Part shown: positions 1-5,582 of the stretch, piece by piece
Layout of the letters: each line of letters opens with the position of its first letter
How positions within the stretch are numbered: position 1 is the first letter of the stretch
DNA from: Candidatus Zixiibacteriota bacterium
GTDB lineage: Bacteria; SM23-81; DAOVCL01
Reading direction: 5' to 3'
NCBI GenBank assembly: GCA_030670005.1
Contig: DAOVCL010000044.1
Location: 1-11,856 of the forward strand
DNA length: 11,856 nt
Notes under the pieces: generated by a model
Database searches by the model: none
What the model was told of the DNA's origin: nothing
What the model saw: only the letters and a program-made list of their open reading frames with translations
Position numbers and translations under genes: made by a program

Positions 1-102
1 CCAGGAGAGCTGATAGAGGAAGAATATACAGTTTAACAGGATTATCCCTATCGTGACCAGGGGAAAGATATAGGTAGGATTTTCATCCTTTAGGGGTATC
101 AT
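1..102 (-). CDS. Rhomboid-family intramembrane serine protease, N-terminal fragment
   Basis: The minus strand is open from an ATG at 100-102 to the window edge, giving 34 residues that begin MIPLKDENPT and continue YIFPLVTIGIILLNCIFFLY. A start of the form MIPL(R/K)D-NP followed by F-P-x-V-T and a hydrophobic helix with an LN pair is the usual N-terminus of bacterial rhomboid proteases: a short cytoplasmic tail and then the first membrane segment. Rhomboids cleave transmembrane substrates inside the bilayer with a Ser-His dyad (GxSG and H motifs), all of which would lie outside the window, so activity cannot be judged. The gene lies 149 bp downstream of the M23 peptidase on the same strand, with a TTCGTG inverted repeat between them. 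No clear Shine-Dalgarno precedes the ATG. The assignment rests only on the N-terminal signature. Confidence 0.75.
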   Translation of the reverse strand, partial: MIPLKDENPTYIFPLVTIGIILLNCIFFLYQLSW

Positions 103-127
103 CTACGTTTATAGAAGTATTCTCTAA

Positions 128-232
128 AACACGAATTACACTAATGGACGAATATCACGAATTTTAGCGGATTTATAGATAAATAAAATCCTTTTCCATT
201 CGTGAAATTTGTATATTCGTGCTATTCGTGTT
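128..232. repeat. Imperfect inverted repeat of TTCGTG motifs
   Basis: The left arm (about 128-163) carries ACACGAAT, GACGAAT and CACGAAT. The right arm (about 198-232) carries ATTCGTG, ATTCGTG and ATTCGTGTT. The reverse complement of the left arm aligns with the right arm over about 35 bases with a few mismatches, leaving a loop of about 34 bases. It fills most of the gap between the M23 and rhomboid genes. It has no coding potential and looks like a dispersed palindromic repeat or MITE. As RNA on either strand it would fold into a long AT-rich hairpin. Confidence 0.6.
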
Positions 233-251
233 CATAAAGAGTTTATTTCTA

Positions 252-2456
252 CTATCTCAGTATCCAAAATTCTGATTGACGGGTGGTCTGATTTCCCACC
301 CTGTCTTTAACCTCGATCTTGAGCCGATGGTGACCAGGAGGGAGAGGTTTTCCTGGCCTATATTTGAGGGATGTCATCTCCGGGTCCCATTCGGCGATGA
401 CCGGCTCTCCATCCAGCCAAACCCTTATATCCTCATCACTGCCTATCCCCGAGCCCTGGTCATCAACCCGCGCCCCAAGAAGAGGCTTCCTTTTCCCCAG
501 GCGGGAACCGGAAGGAGGCCTGATATCCCATATCCGGGGCCTGATGGTATCCAAGAGGACTGCATAGGTGGAGAAGTGTCTCACCTTTGAGACCACACTC
601 CCTCCTTCCCTCCTGCTTCCCTTAACCCACTTCCAATCATCCCCCTTTAGACTGTAGAGACCAGCCCTGAGAGTATCGGCCCCAGAGGGAATGTCAATCG
701 AGATTTCTACCTTTTTGTCAAAGGGGATATCTACAGGCTCAATCTTGAACGGCCACTTCAGGCAGGGAAGAAGGGGTGGGGTATCCGCTTTGCTTTCCTC
801 AATATCCACTACCATTACCATATCCTGGTAGATGCTCTGTGGGGGGAAATCTATCCTCAAACCTGGGGCATCTATTTTCTTCCCCCCTGGGGCAGGGATA
901 GACCAGGCCCAGATTGTGGTGTCCAACTCCACTTTTTGCCGGTTAAGCCCCTCCCCTTTGACTTTCACCTTTACCTTTCCCCACCAGTAGTTCACCAAGG
1001 GAAGGCTGACCAGGTAATCCCGAGGGCCAGCCGAGACGAGGCTAACCCTCCCCTGGCCAGAAAGGTAGAGTTGGGGAGCATCCCTTAGGTTCTCCGATGA
1101 TCTAACCCAAAGGAGAATATATCCCTGACGGGAATCTAAGTCAACCTTGAATTGCAGTTTCCCCTCTTCTTTCTTCTCCCCTTCTGACCATAGATAGTGG
1201 TAGGGGGAGGATATGCCCCAATTATCCACCACCTTGGCCCGCAAAGGCCCTTTTCCCAAAGAAGAAAGGGACATCTTCAGCTTTGTTATCCCCCTTCCTA
1301 CCACCTCCCAGCCATCCCCCAGGTAAGACTCCAAAACCGTCTCCTTTACCACCCCATCCCCATCCCTTCCCTCCACGGTTATCTCCTCTTGAGGGGAGCA
1401 TTCAAATTTGGTCACAACTGGAGGTGAATCCACCAGGACCTTAAAGAGGGCCTGAGACATATTCCCTGCGGCATCTGTAGCCAATATCTTCACTATATGG
1501 TAGCCGGGCTCCAACTCCTCTATGAACCCCCGGGATCCCGTGGGGGAGTAAAGGGGAAGAGCATTGCCCGAAAGAAGGTAGAGCCTGGAGAAATACCCCT
1601 TCCCCCCAAGCAGAAGGGGTAGGTCCCAATCAAAATAGACCTGGTGAGAGATCGAGTAAGGGAAATAGTCATATCTTTTGGCGAAGATCAGCTTCCCATC
1701 GAAAAAGAACTCCAACCCATATACCGCACATAGGTTCTCCGAGCCATCGAGGAGATCATAGACATCTACCGCAAAGCCGAGCTTCCCCCATATCTGAGGA
1801 ACTCCATTCAGCCTGTAGATTCCCCCTCGACGCAGAAACTGATAGGTCTTAGCTTTAGGGAGACCATCTACCAAGGAGGAATCATTGAAGGGCTCAAGCC
1901 CGACCGACTTGAAGACCGGGGACCGGTTATCCTTCACCTGGAAACCAGAGATAAGGGGGTTGATGGGACGATTTTTCCCATCCCTCAGCTCAAAATGGAG
2001 GTGAGGAGGGCCCTTTCCGGTAGAGCCGGAGTAACCAATTATCTCCCCTCTTTTTACCGGAATCTCCCCTGGGGAGGGAAAGATCTCCACCGAATACCTC
2101 ATCCGCTTCTCCTGTTCCCTCTTCACCACTCTCCTGATGTGGGGGGCAAAATCTGAGAGGTGGCCGTAGACGGCATATCTGCCATCCTCCAACTTAAGGT
2201 AGATCGCCTTACCGTAGCCCCAGGGTGAGGTCTTCAGCCTCCAAACCCATCCTTTAGCCACGGCATATACCGGATACCCTTCTCTCCCCCAGGTCTTCAG
2301 ATCGACCCCGGCATGGAGATGTCCCTCCCTATATTCGCCGAAGGTGGCACCGATCCCCCTTTTGGCGTCCAAGGGCCAGTGATAGGTCTCTGCCAGGGAG
2401 GAACCCCCTCCCAAACCAACTACAAGGACAAGCATTAAACCAAGCTTCTTGACCAA
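252..2456 (-). CDS. Secreted M23 (LytM-type) metallopeptidase with C-terminal Ig-like region
   Basis: This 734-residue protein starts at a TTG. A signal peptide (KK, then a hydrophobic core) ends near S20-L21-A22, followed by the mature start ETYHWPL. Residues about 35-170 form an M23 domain: H48-x3-D52 (HAGVD), H99 in YGHL, and H152-L-H154 (HLHFE). These match the LytM zinc ligands (His, Asp, second His of HxH) and the two catalytic histidines, so the peptidase should be active on peptidoglycan cross-bridges or a related envelope peptide. The rest is beta-rich and unassigned. It includes a DAAGN segment near 330, a stretch ending in HFSTYAVL, and a C-terminal Ig-like unit (last about 90 residues, VDDQGSGI and VKDRVGN) that may bind the wall or a partner. 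TTG is preferred over the ATG eight codons in, because AAGGAGG at 2461-2467 sits 4 bases upstream and only the TTG start gives a positively charged signal peptide. Confidence 0.92.
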   Translation of the reverse strand: MVKKLGLMLVLVVGLGGGSSLAETYHWPLDAKRGIGATFGEYREGHLHAGVDLKTWGREGYPVYAVAKGWVWRLKTSPWGYGKAIYLKLEDGRYAVYGHLSDFAPHIRRVVKREQEKRMRYSVEIFPSPGEIPVKRGEIIGYSGSTGKGPPHLHFELRDGKNRPINPLISGFQVKDNRSPVFKSVGLEPFNDSSLVDGLPKAKTYQFLRRGGIYRLNGVPQIWGKLGFAVDVYDLLDGSENLCAVYGLEFFFDGKLIFAKRYDYFPYSISHQVYFDWDLPLLLGGKGYFSRLYLLSGNALPLYSPTGSRGFIEELEPGYHIVKILATDAAGNMSQALFKVLVDSPPVVTKFECSPQEEITVEGRDGDGVVKETVLESYLGDGWEVVGRGITKLKMSLSSLGKGPLRAKVVDNWGISSPYHYLWSEGEKKEEGKLQFKVDLDSRQGYILLWVRSSENLRDAPQLYLSGQGRVSLVSAGPRDYLVSLPLVNYWWGKVKVKVKGEGLNRQKVELDTTIWAWSIPAPGGKKIDAPGLRIDFPPQSIYQDMVMVVDIEESKADTPPLLPCLKWPFKIEPVDIPFDKKVEISIDIPSGADTLRAGLYSLKGDDWKWVKGSRREGGSVVSKVRHFSTYAVLLDTIRPRIWDIRPPSGSRLGKRKPLLGARVDDQGSGIGSDEDIRVWLDGEPVIAEWDPEMTSLKYRPGKPLPPGHHRLKIEVKDRVGNQTTRQSEFWILR

Positions 2457-2474
2457 ACCTCCTCCTTTAGGGCT

Positions 2475-2502
2475 ATTATAGGGGTTGAGGACTTTTTATC
2501 AA
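2475..2502 (-). promoter_or_regulatory. Sigma70-like promoter of the M23 gene
   Basis: On the minus strand TTGATA (2497-2502) is followed by a 16-base spacer and a perfect TATAAT (2475-2480). A start of transcription about 7 bases past the -10 would fall near 2467-2468. That leaves a leader of only about 12 bases holding the Shine-Dalgarno AAGGAGG and then the TTG start. Confidence 0.6.
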
Positions 2503-2580
2503 GCTTTTTTTCCAAAAATAATACTGGGGGGTAGATGATAAATAGACATCCCTAAGAAATTCCGAAATGTAGGGGGAAAT

Positions 2581-2695
2581 TTGAAGGGGGTAGCCCCTTC
2601 AAGGATGACAGCGGAGCAATCCGAGCGAACGTATGTCTGGGGAGCGTCAGAGGGTCGGGAGACCTATGGAAAGTTAGCGACCGAAGGGAGCTAAG
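2581..2695 (+). ncRNA. Candidate structured RNA with several GNRA-type hairpins
   Basis: Within 115 bases the plus strand can form the following stems. TTGAAGGGG/CCCCTTCAA (2581-2602) has a GTAG loop and 9 perfect pairs. CGGA/TCCG (2612-2623) has a GCAA loop, enclosed by GACA/TGTC (2607-2610 with 2634-2637). GGTC/GACC (2653-2664) has a GGGA loop. TTAGC/GCTAA (2674-2694) encloses a smaller CC/GG hairpin. The GNRA loops (GCAA, GGGA) occur only when read on the plus strand. No reading frame of note covers the segment. The clustering of short stems capped by GNRA loops suggests a folded RNA or its remnant. Mobile-element RNAs such as HEARO (the IscB omega RNA) or a group II intron piece are possible, but I cannot match it to a family from memory. 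Confidence 0.35.
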
Positions 2696-2740
2696 TTCTA
2701 AAAAGTAGATCACCATATAACATTTCCAACATCAAGATTT

Positions 2741-2768
2741 GGCTGCTAAGCCATACTATACAGCAGCC
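2741..2768. other. 7-bp perfect stem-loop in intergenic DNA
   Basis: GGCTGCT (2741-2747) and AGCAGCC (2762-2768) are perfect complements around a 14-base loop. There is no T-run after the stem on either side, so it is not an obvious terminator. It lies between the candidate structured RNA and the integrase relic. The rest of 2700-2890 is AT-rich with no supportable gene. Confidence 0.3.
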
Positions 2769-2848
2769 TCCCCATAAGGTCAACAGTTTTATGCCTCCCT
2801 CCAAAATTTTATTGACTTTTTGATTTTAATATTGTTAATTTAATCGAG

Positions 2849-2862
2849 TGTAATCGATTACA
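2849..2862. promoter_or_regulatory. 14-bp perfect palindrome upstream of the integrase relic
   Basis: TGTAATCGATTACA is a perfect 14-bp palindrome about 40 bases before the integrase-like reading frame. Upstream of it lies TTGACT (2812-2817), a reasonable -35, but the -10 candidates at 17-18 bases spacing are poor. The position and symmetry would suit a dimeric repressor site at the promoter of the former integrase gene. No regulator is encoded nearby, so this stays a guess. Confidence 0.3.
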
Positions 2863-2893
2863 GCTTGTTTAAACGATAGAGGCGGTCGTAGCT

Positions 2894-3093
2894 CATTCCA
2901 AGTTAAATTTCCCTACCAAAAAGAAGCCAAAGCTACTTGATCAGGTTCGTCTTGCCATTCAAACCAAACACTATAGCCTTCGAACCGAGCAAGCGTATGT
3001 TCACTGGATCAAGCGGTTCATTCTGTTTCACAACAAGCGGCATCCGCGTGAGATGGGTGAGCAAGAGATCGGCCCTTTCTCAACTACCTTGGG
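2894..3093 (+). pseudogene. Integron-type tyrosine recombinase, N-terminal fragment (relic)
   Basis: Reading in the frame that includes 2924-2926 gives KPKLLDQVRLAIQTKHYSLR, then TEQAYVHWIKRFILFHNKRH and PREMGEQEI. This is the SAM-like core-binding (N-terminal) domain of integron integrases, whose usual signature is PKLLDQVR-AIR--HYS-RTE-AYV-WI-RFI-FH-KRHP-EMG. The frame lacks an ATG at the expected place (an in-frame HSKLNFPTKK precedes it). It breaks near 3072: a one-base shift is needed to continue into PFLNYL, where the family has EAFLTHL. The gene is then cut by GGTATTCC repeats at 3095. The whole catalytic domain (R-HxxR-Y) is missing, so it is inactive. The former gene ran in the same direction as the cassette that follows, an arrangement seen in so-called reverse integrons, although independent insertions could also explain it. 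Confidence 0.75.
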
Positions 3094-3094
3094 G

Positions 3095-3371
3095 GGTATT
3101 CCGGTATTCCGGGGTATTCCCGGGTATTCCGGGGACACTATACTTATTTCTTGACACAAACATGGCACACAGCTAAATCACCTATATGTCAGGAATAGCA
3201 AGGGGCATTGCCCTGGGCTTACCCCCCATATTAGCTAACGGGCCAACAGAAGGCAGCAAACCTTCTTCTCAGATGAAGACTAAGCAGCTTACAAAAAAGC
3301 CAGGAAGAAAGCCAAAAACGCAAATCAGTATGGTGTCCCCGGATTTCGTCCCCGGATTTCTGCCGGATTTC
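3095..3371 (+). mobile_element. Relic of a REP-associated (Y1/IS200-like) transposon, internally deleted
   Basis: The left border holds four GGTATTCC units (3095, 3103, 3113, 3123) running into CCGGGGACACTATACTTATT (3129-3148). The right border holds CAAATCAGTATGGTGTCCCC (3321-3340) followed by three CCGGATTTC units (3339, 3352, 3363). The 22-base segments 3129-3150 and 3321-3342 are inverted copies that match at 19 positions. Between them lies a shrunken transposase frame (see 3186-3341). The element disrupts the integrase fragment on its left and abuts the integron cassette boundary (G3374/T3375) on its right. I recognise the GGGGACACTATACTT end as typical of elements carrying REP-associated tyrosine transposases; this is from memory and not checked. 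Confidence 0.65.
3186..3341 (+). pseudogene. REP-associated Y1 transposase, N- and C-terminal remnants only
   Basis: From ATG 3186 the frame reads MSGIARGIALGLP, close to the usual N-terminus M(S/A)RIAR-VA-GLPHH of this transposase family. A frameshift in the run of C at 3222-3227 moves the homology into the next frame: PHIS, a TAA stop at 3236, then RANRRQQTFFSDED, a second TAA at 3281, then AAYKK. The family has HHITQRGNRRQQTFF-DEDY in this place. Soon after (about 3293) the sequence jumps to KKPGRKPKTQ, the basic tail typical of the C-terminus, so more than 100 central codons with the HUH and catalytic Tyr motifs are gone. The first frame happens to stay open into the peptidase gene downstream, but that is not a genuine N-terminal extension of it. 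Confidence 0.65.
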
Positions 3372-3374
3372 GTG

Positions 3375-5448
3375 TTATACGCCAAACAGATTGCGAGGTC
3401 AATCATGAAAAACTTATTTATCTCCCTGATGGTATTTGTAGTTCTGCAGTTTAACGTCTCGTATCAGAAATGTCTTGCCGAAAGTTTTTACAACAATGAC
3501 ATTGATGTTGAGGCTGAAAAGGCAAAAGTAAAAGCTGTGCTGGAAAAATTAGGCACAGCAGTCCATACTAAAAACATGGAACTATTTTCCGAAGTCTTTG
3601 CCCACAATAAGGATATTATCATTATTGGTCCGGATTTCAGGGAAATGGCTTTTGATTGGACAACTTTGGCATATATTAAAAATCAACAATTCAAAGATTT
3701 AAAGAATATTAAGGTTTTCTCCAGGGAAGAGAAGATAACCGTCGACAGTTCGGGAGCTGTGGCCAGGTATTTTGTTCGGTCGGATTTAAACTTTGTATCC
3801 AGCGGCATCCCCTTCCAAGTTAAGGGGGTGAGAGAAACCGGGGTACTTGAGAAAGAGAATGGCAAATGGGTCATCGTACAACAGCACATCTCGGCAGCAG
3901 TGAATGATAAAATCTGGCCTTTTTACTTTACAAAATATCAGCAAAAGCCTGTCGAATATGACGTTAATAGAAAATTCAGTATTGAAACATTAAAAGAAGA
4001 TTATGACCTGTTGCGGCTGGCTTTGGAAGAAGCACATGCCGGTATGTACCGCTATACGTCTAAAACTGAATTTGATGCCTTTTTTAACACCTTGTATATG
4101 CAGATCAGCAAAGGAATGACGGAAATCGAATTCTTTCGCCTCATCTCACCCATCATCGAAAAGATTCATTGTGTTCATACCGCTGCGCGTCCTTCATCAG
4201 ATTATCAACAAGTCATGGATAAAAAAGGTCTGTTTTTCCCGTTCGTTCTGAAATTTATTTCCGGCAAGGCGTATATCCTGCAGAATTTCAGTTCGGAGAA
4301 TCAAATACCTTTGGGTTCTGAAATCATGTTGATCAATGATAAACTTGTACCCCAACTGCTGTCCGAGCTCACAAAAATGCTCCCATCCGATGGAAAAAAC
4401 AAGACCTATAAATACCGAATATTGGATTGGTATTTTCCTGAAAAATATTTCCTTTACATTGAGCAGCCCGACAGCTTTAAACTGGAATATCTGCCGCCTG
4501 AAAAAAGGGAAACAGCCACTGCAGTTGTACCTGGAGTTCCCCTTGATAAAATCAATAATACCTGGTTCTCGTACGAGAAATTATATAAAGAATGTCTGAA
4601 ACTGCAAATCCGGGAAAAATCGAACCTGGCTATTCTGACCATAAGAACATTTGTTCCCAGGATACTCAAAGATTTCGGGTATGACTTTTACAGGTTTATG
4701 GAAGCGTCTTTCAAAGAAATTGCAGATAAAAATATTTCAAACTTGATTATAGACCTGCGATGGAATGACGGAGGTGAAGTTCTCTACTGCAAAGACCTTT
4801 TGGCTTATTTAATAGATAAATCGTTTCAATTCGTAAATCTCGAAAGCACATCAAAACCACGCTATTCATTTTTAGAGTATACTGATAAAGGTTTGTATTT
4901 CAATTATTTTCATCCTGACCTCTGGACAAGAGACGATAGGGGTCGATATGTGTTAAAGGATAGTCTGGATAAAATAGAACCTAAAGCACAAACTTTTAAG
5001 GGTAGGGTATATGTGCTCATGAATGGGATGAGTATCTCAGGCAGTGCCGATATTGCTGCTCTCTTGCATTATCATAAAAGGGCAACATTCATCGGTGAGG
5101 AAACAGGCGGCGCCTATTATGGCAACAACGCTGGTGACTTTATTAATCTGACATTGCCCAATACGCATATTCGGATCAGAATTCCCATACGCAGTTCTAT
5201 CATGGCGGTATCAAATTACCCTTTTACGGAACGTGGAGTTGTCCCAGATTTTGAATTGAAGCCCAAAATTGTAGATATTCTTCAAGGCATTGATAAGGAT
5301 TTAGATTTTGCTATCGGCTTAATCAAAAAAGGTAATAGAAAATATTGATGTACGAATATATCATTATCAAAACTGGGTAAGGCGGTATAACCATTGGCTG
5401 CACCTGACATTTTTCCGCTGCGCTCCAAAATGCAGGTGAACTCAAACG
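3375..5448 (+). mobile_element. Integron gene cassette carrying an S41 peptidase gene
   Basis: The left recombination point is G/TTATAC (core GTTATAC at 3374-3380). The right one is G/TTAGAC at the end of the attC (core GTTAGAC, 5448-5454). In a circularised cassette the R' core would be G plus the cassette's own first six bases, GTTATAC. This is the exact reverse complement of the R'' box GTATAAC found at 5385-5391, so the two ends belong to one cassette. The single gene starts 30 bases inside the left boundary and stops 37 bases before the attC, the normal cassette layout. At 2074 bp it is large for a cassette. It is visibly richer in A+T than the neighbouring minus-strand genes and lies on the opposite strand, which fits foreign origin. 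Confidence 0.82.
3405..5348 (+). CDS. Secreted NTF2-like / S41-family peptidase (cassette gene)
   Basis: This 647-residue protein has a signal peptide (MKNLF, then a hydrophobic core) with likely cleavage after C23-L24-A25. Residues about 31-168 look like an NTF2/SnoaL-type (DUF4440-like) domain ending GKWVIVQQHIS. Residues about 190-260 match the helical N-terminal part of S41 peptidases (EEAHAGMYRYTSK). A degenerate PDZ-like segment (IPLGSEIMLINDK) follows near 300, then the S41 catalytic domain: DLRWNDGG (450-457), VLMNGMSISGSAD (537-549), IGEETGG (563-569) and RGVVPDFEL (610-618). Aligned with Prc/CtpA, S545 is the nucleophile. The Lys of CtpA is replaced by a GEETGG context, as in the Lys-less S41 branch common in Bacteroidota. 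ATG 3405 is preferred: GAGG lies 6 bases upstream, a signal peptide follows at once, and it sits just inside the cassette boundary. The substrate is unknown. Confidence 0.85.
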   Translation: MKNLFISLMVFVVLQFNVSYQKCLAESFYNNDIDVEAEKAKVKAVLEKLGTAVHTKNMELFSEVFAHNKDIIIIGPDFREMAFDWTTLAYIKNQQFKDLKNIKVFSREEKITVDSSGAVARYFVRSDLNFVSSGIPFQVKGVRETGVLEKENGKWVIVQQHISAAVNDKIWPFYFTKYQQKPVEYDVNRKFSIETLKEDYDLLRLALEEAHAGMYRYTSKTEFDAFFNTLYMQISKGMTEIEFFRLISPIIEKIHCVHTAARPSSDYQQVMDKKGLFFPFVLKFISGKAYILQNFSSENQIPLGSEIMLINDKLVPQLLSELTKMLPSDGKNKTYKYRILDWYFPEKYFLYIEQPDSFKLEYLPPEKRETATAVVPGVPLDKINNTWFSYEKLYKECLKLQIREKSNLAILTIRTFVPRILKDFGYDFYRFMEASFKEIADKNISNLIIDLRWNDGGEVLYCKDLLAYLIDKSFQFVNLESTSKPRYSFLEYTDKGLYFNYFHPDLWTRDDRGRYVLKDSLDKIEPKAQTFKGRVYVLMNGMSISGSADIAALLHYHKRATFIGEETGGAYYGNNAGDFINLTLPNTHIRIRIPIRSSIMAVSNYPFTERGVVPDFELKPKIVDILQGIDKDLDFAIGLIKKGNRKY

Positions 5449-5454
5449 TTAGAC
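5385..5454 (+). other. attC recombination site (integron cassette)
   Basis: The site runs from R'' GTATAAC (5385-5391) to R' GTTAGAC (5448-5454), 70 bases. The inner arms CACCTGACATTTT (5401-5413) and AAAATGCAGGTG (5427-5438) pair completely except for one extra A, the extrahelical base expected in attC hairpins. The apical loop is TCCGCTGCGCTCC-like. Outer arms of 20 bases each pair imperfectly, leaving an unpaired central spacer. The orientation (R'' after the stop codon, R' at the far end) agrees with the plus-strand gene it follows. Confidence 0.85.
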
Positions 5455-5506
5455 TCTTTGCATCTGTTCATCTGGCAAAATAAACGATAGGCTCCGGGGA
5501 GGTTGG

Positions 5507-5520
5507 TGCGATATATCGCA
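5507..5520. repeat. 14-bp perfect palindrome TGCGATATATCGCA
   Basis: This is a perfectly self-complementary 14-mer in the 128 bases between the attC site and the end of the amidohydrolase gene. It could be an operator-like site or a target hairpin of a mobile element. No associated gene is evident. Confidence 0.35.
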
Positions 5521-5550
5521 TCCTTTCTGGCAACAATTGTGTGGGATTTT

Positions 5551-5569
5551 AGTTATGAGCTCTATAACT
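5551..5569 (-). other. Small stem-loop just past the amidohydrolase stop
   Basis: AGTTAT (5551-5556) and ATAACT (5564-5569) form a 6-bp stem around a GAGCTC-containing loop, 14 bases beyond the stop codon at 5583. On the minus strand it is followed by AAAAT rather than a T-run, so it is a weak candidate for transcript end formation or 3' protection at best. Confidence 0.25.
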
Positions 5570-5582
5570 GGGGTGGAGCTCA

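Noticed and set aside
2937..3176. A 79-residue plus-strand frame starting at 2937
   Set aside because: It is an out-of-frame shadow over the integrase relic; the recombinase homology is in a different frame.
3151..3179. Promoter TTGACA-N17-TAAATC reading into the transposase relic or cassette
   Set aside because: The -35 is perfect but the -10 matches only three of six bases, and no ribosome site precedes ATG 3186.
3095..3371. CRISPR-like array in the GGTATTCC and CCGGATTTC repeats
   Set aside because: The units are only 8-9 bases with 0-4 base spacers and are placed at the two ends of a transposon relic.
3186..3404. A 73-residue N-terminal extension of the S41 protein starting at ATG 3186
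   Set aside because: The extension translates transposase remnants and terminal repeats, crosses the cassette boundary at 3374/3375, and would bury the signal peptide. ATG 3405 has its own ribosome site.
5455..5582. A second cassette after the attC
   Set aside because: No gene or second attC is present before the amidohydrolase stop; only short palindromes are seen.
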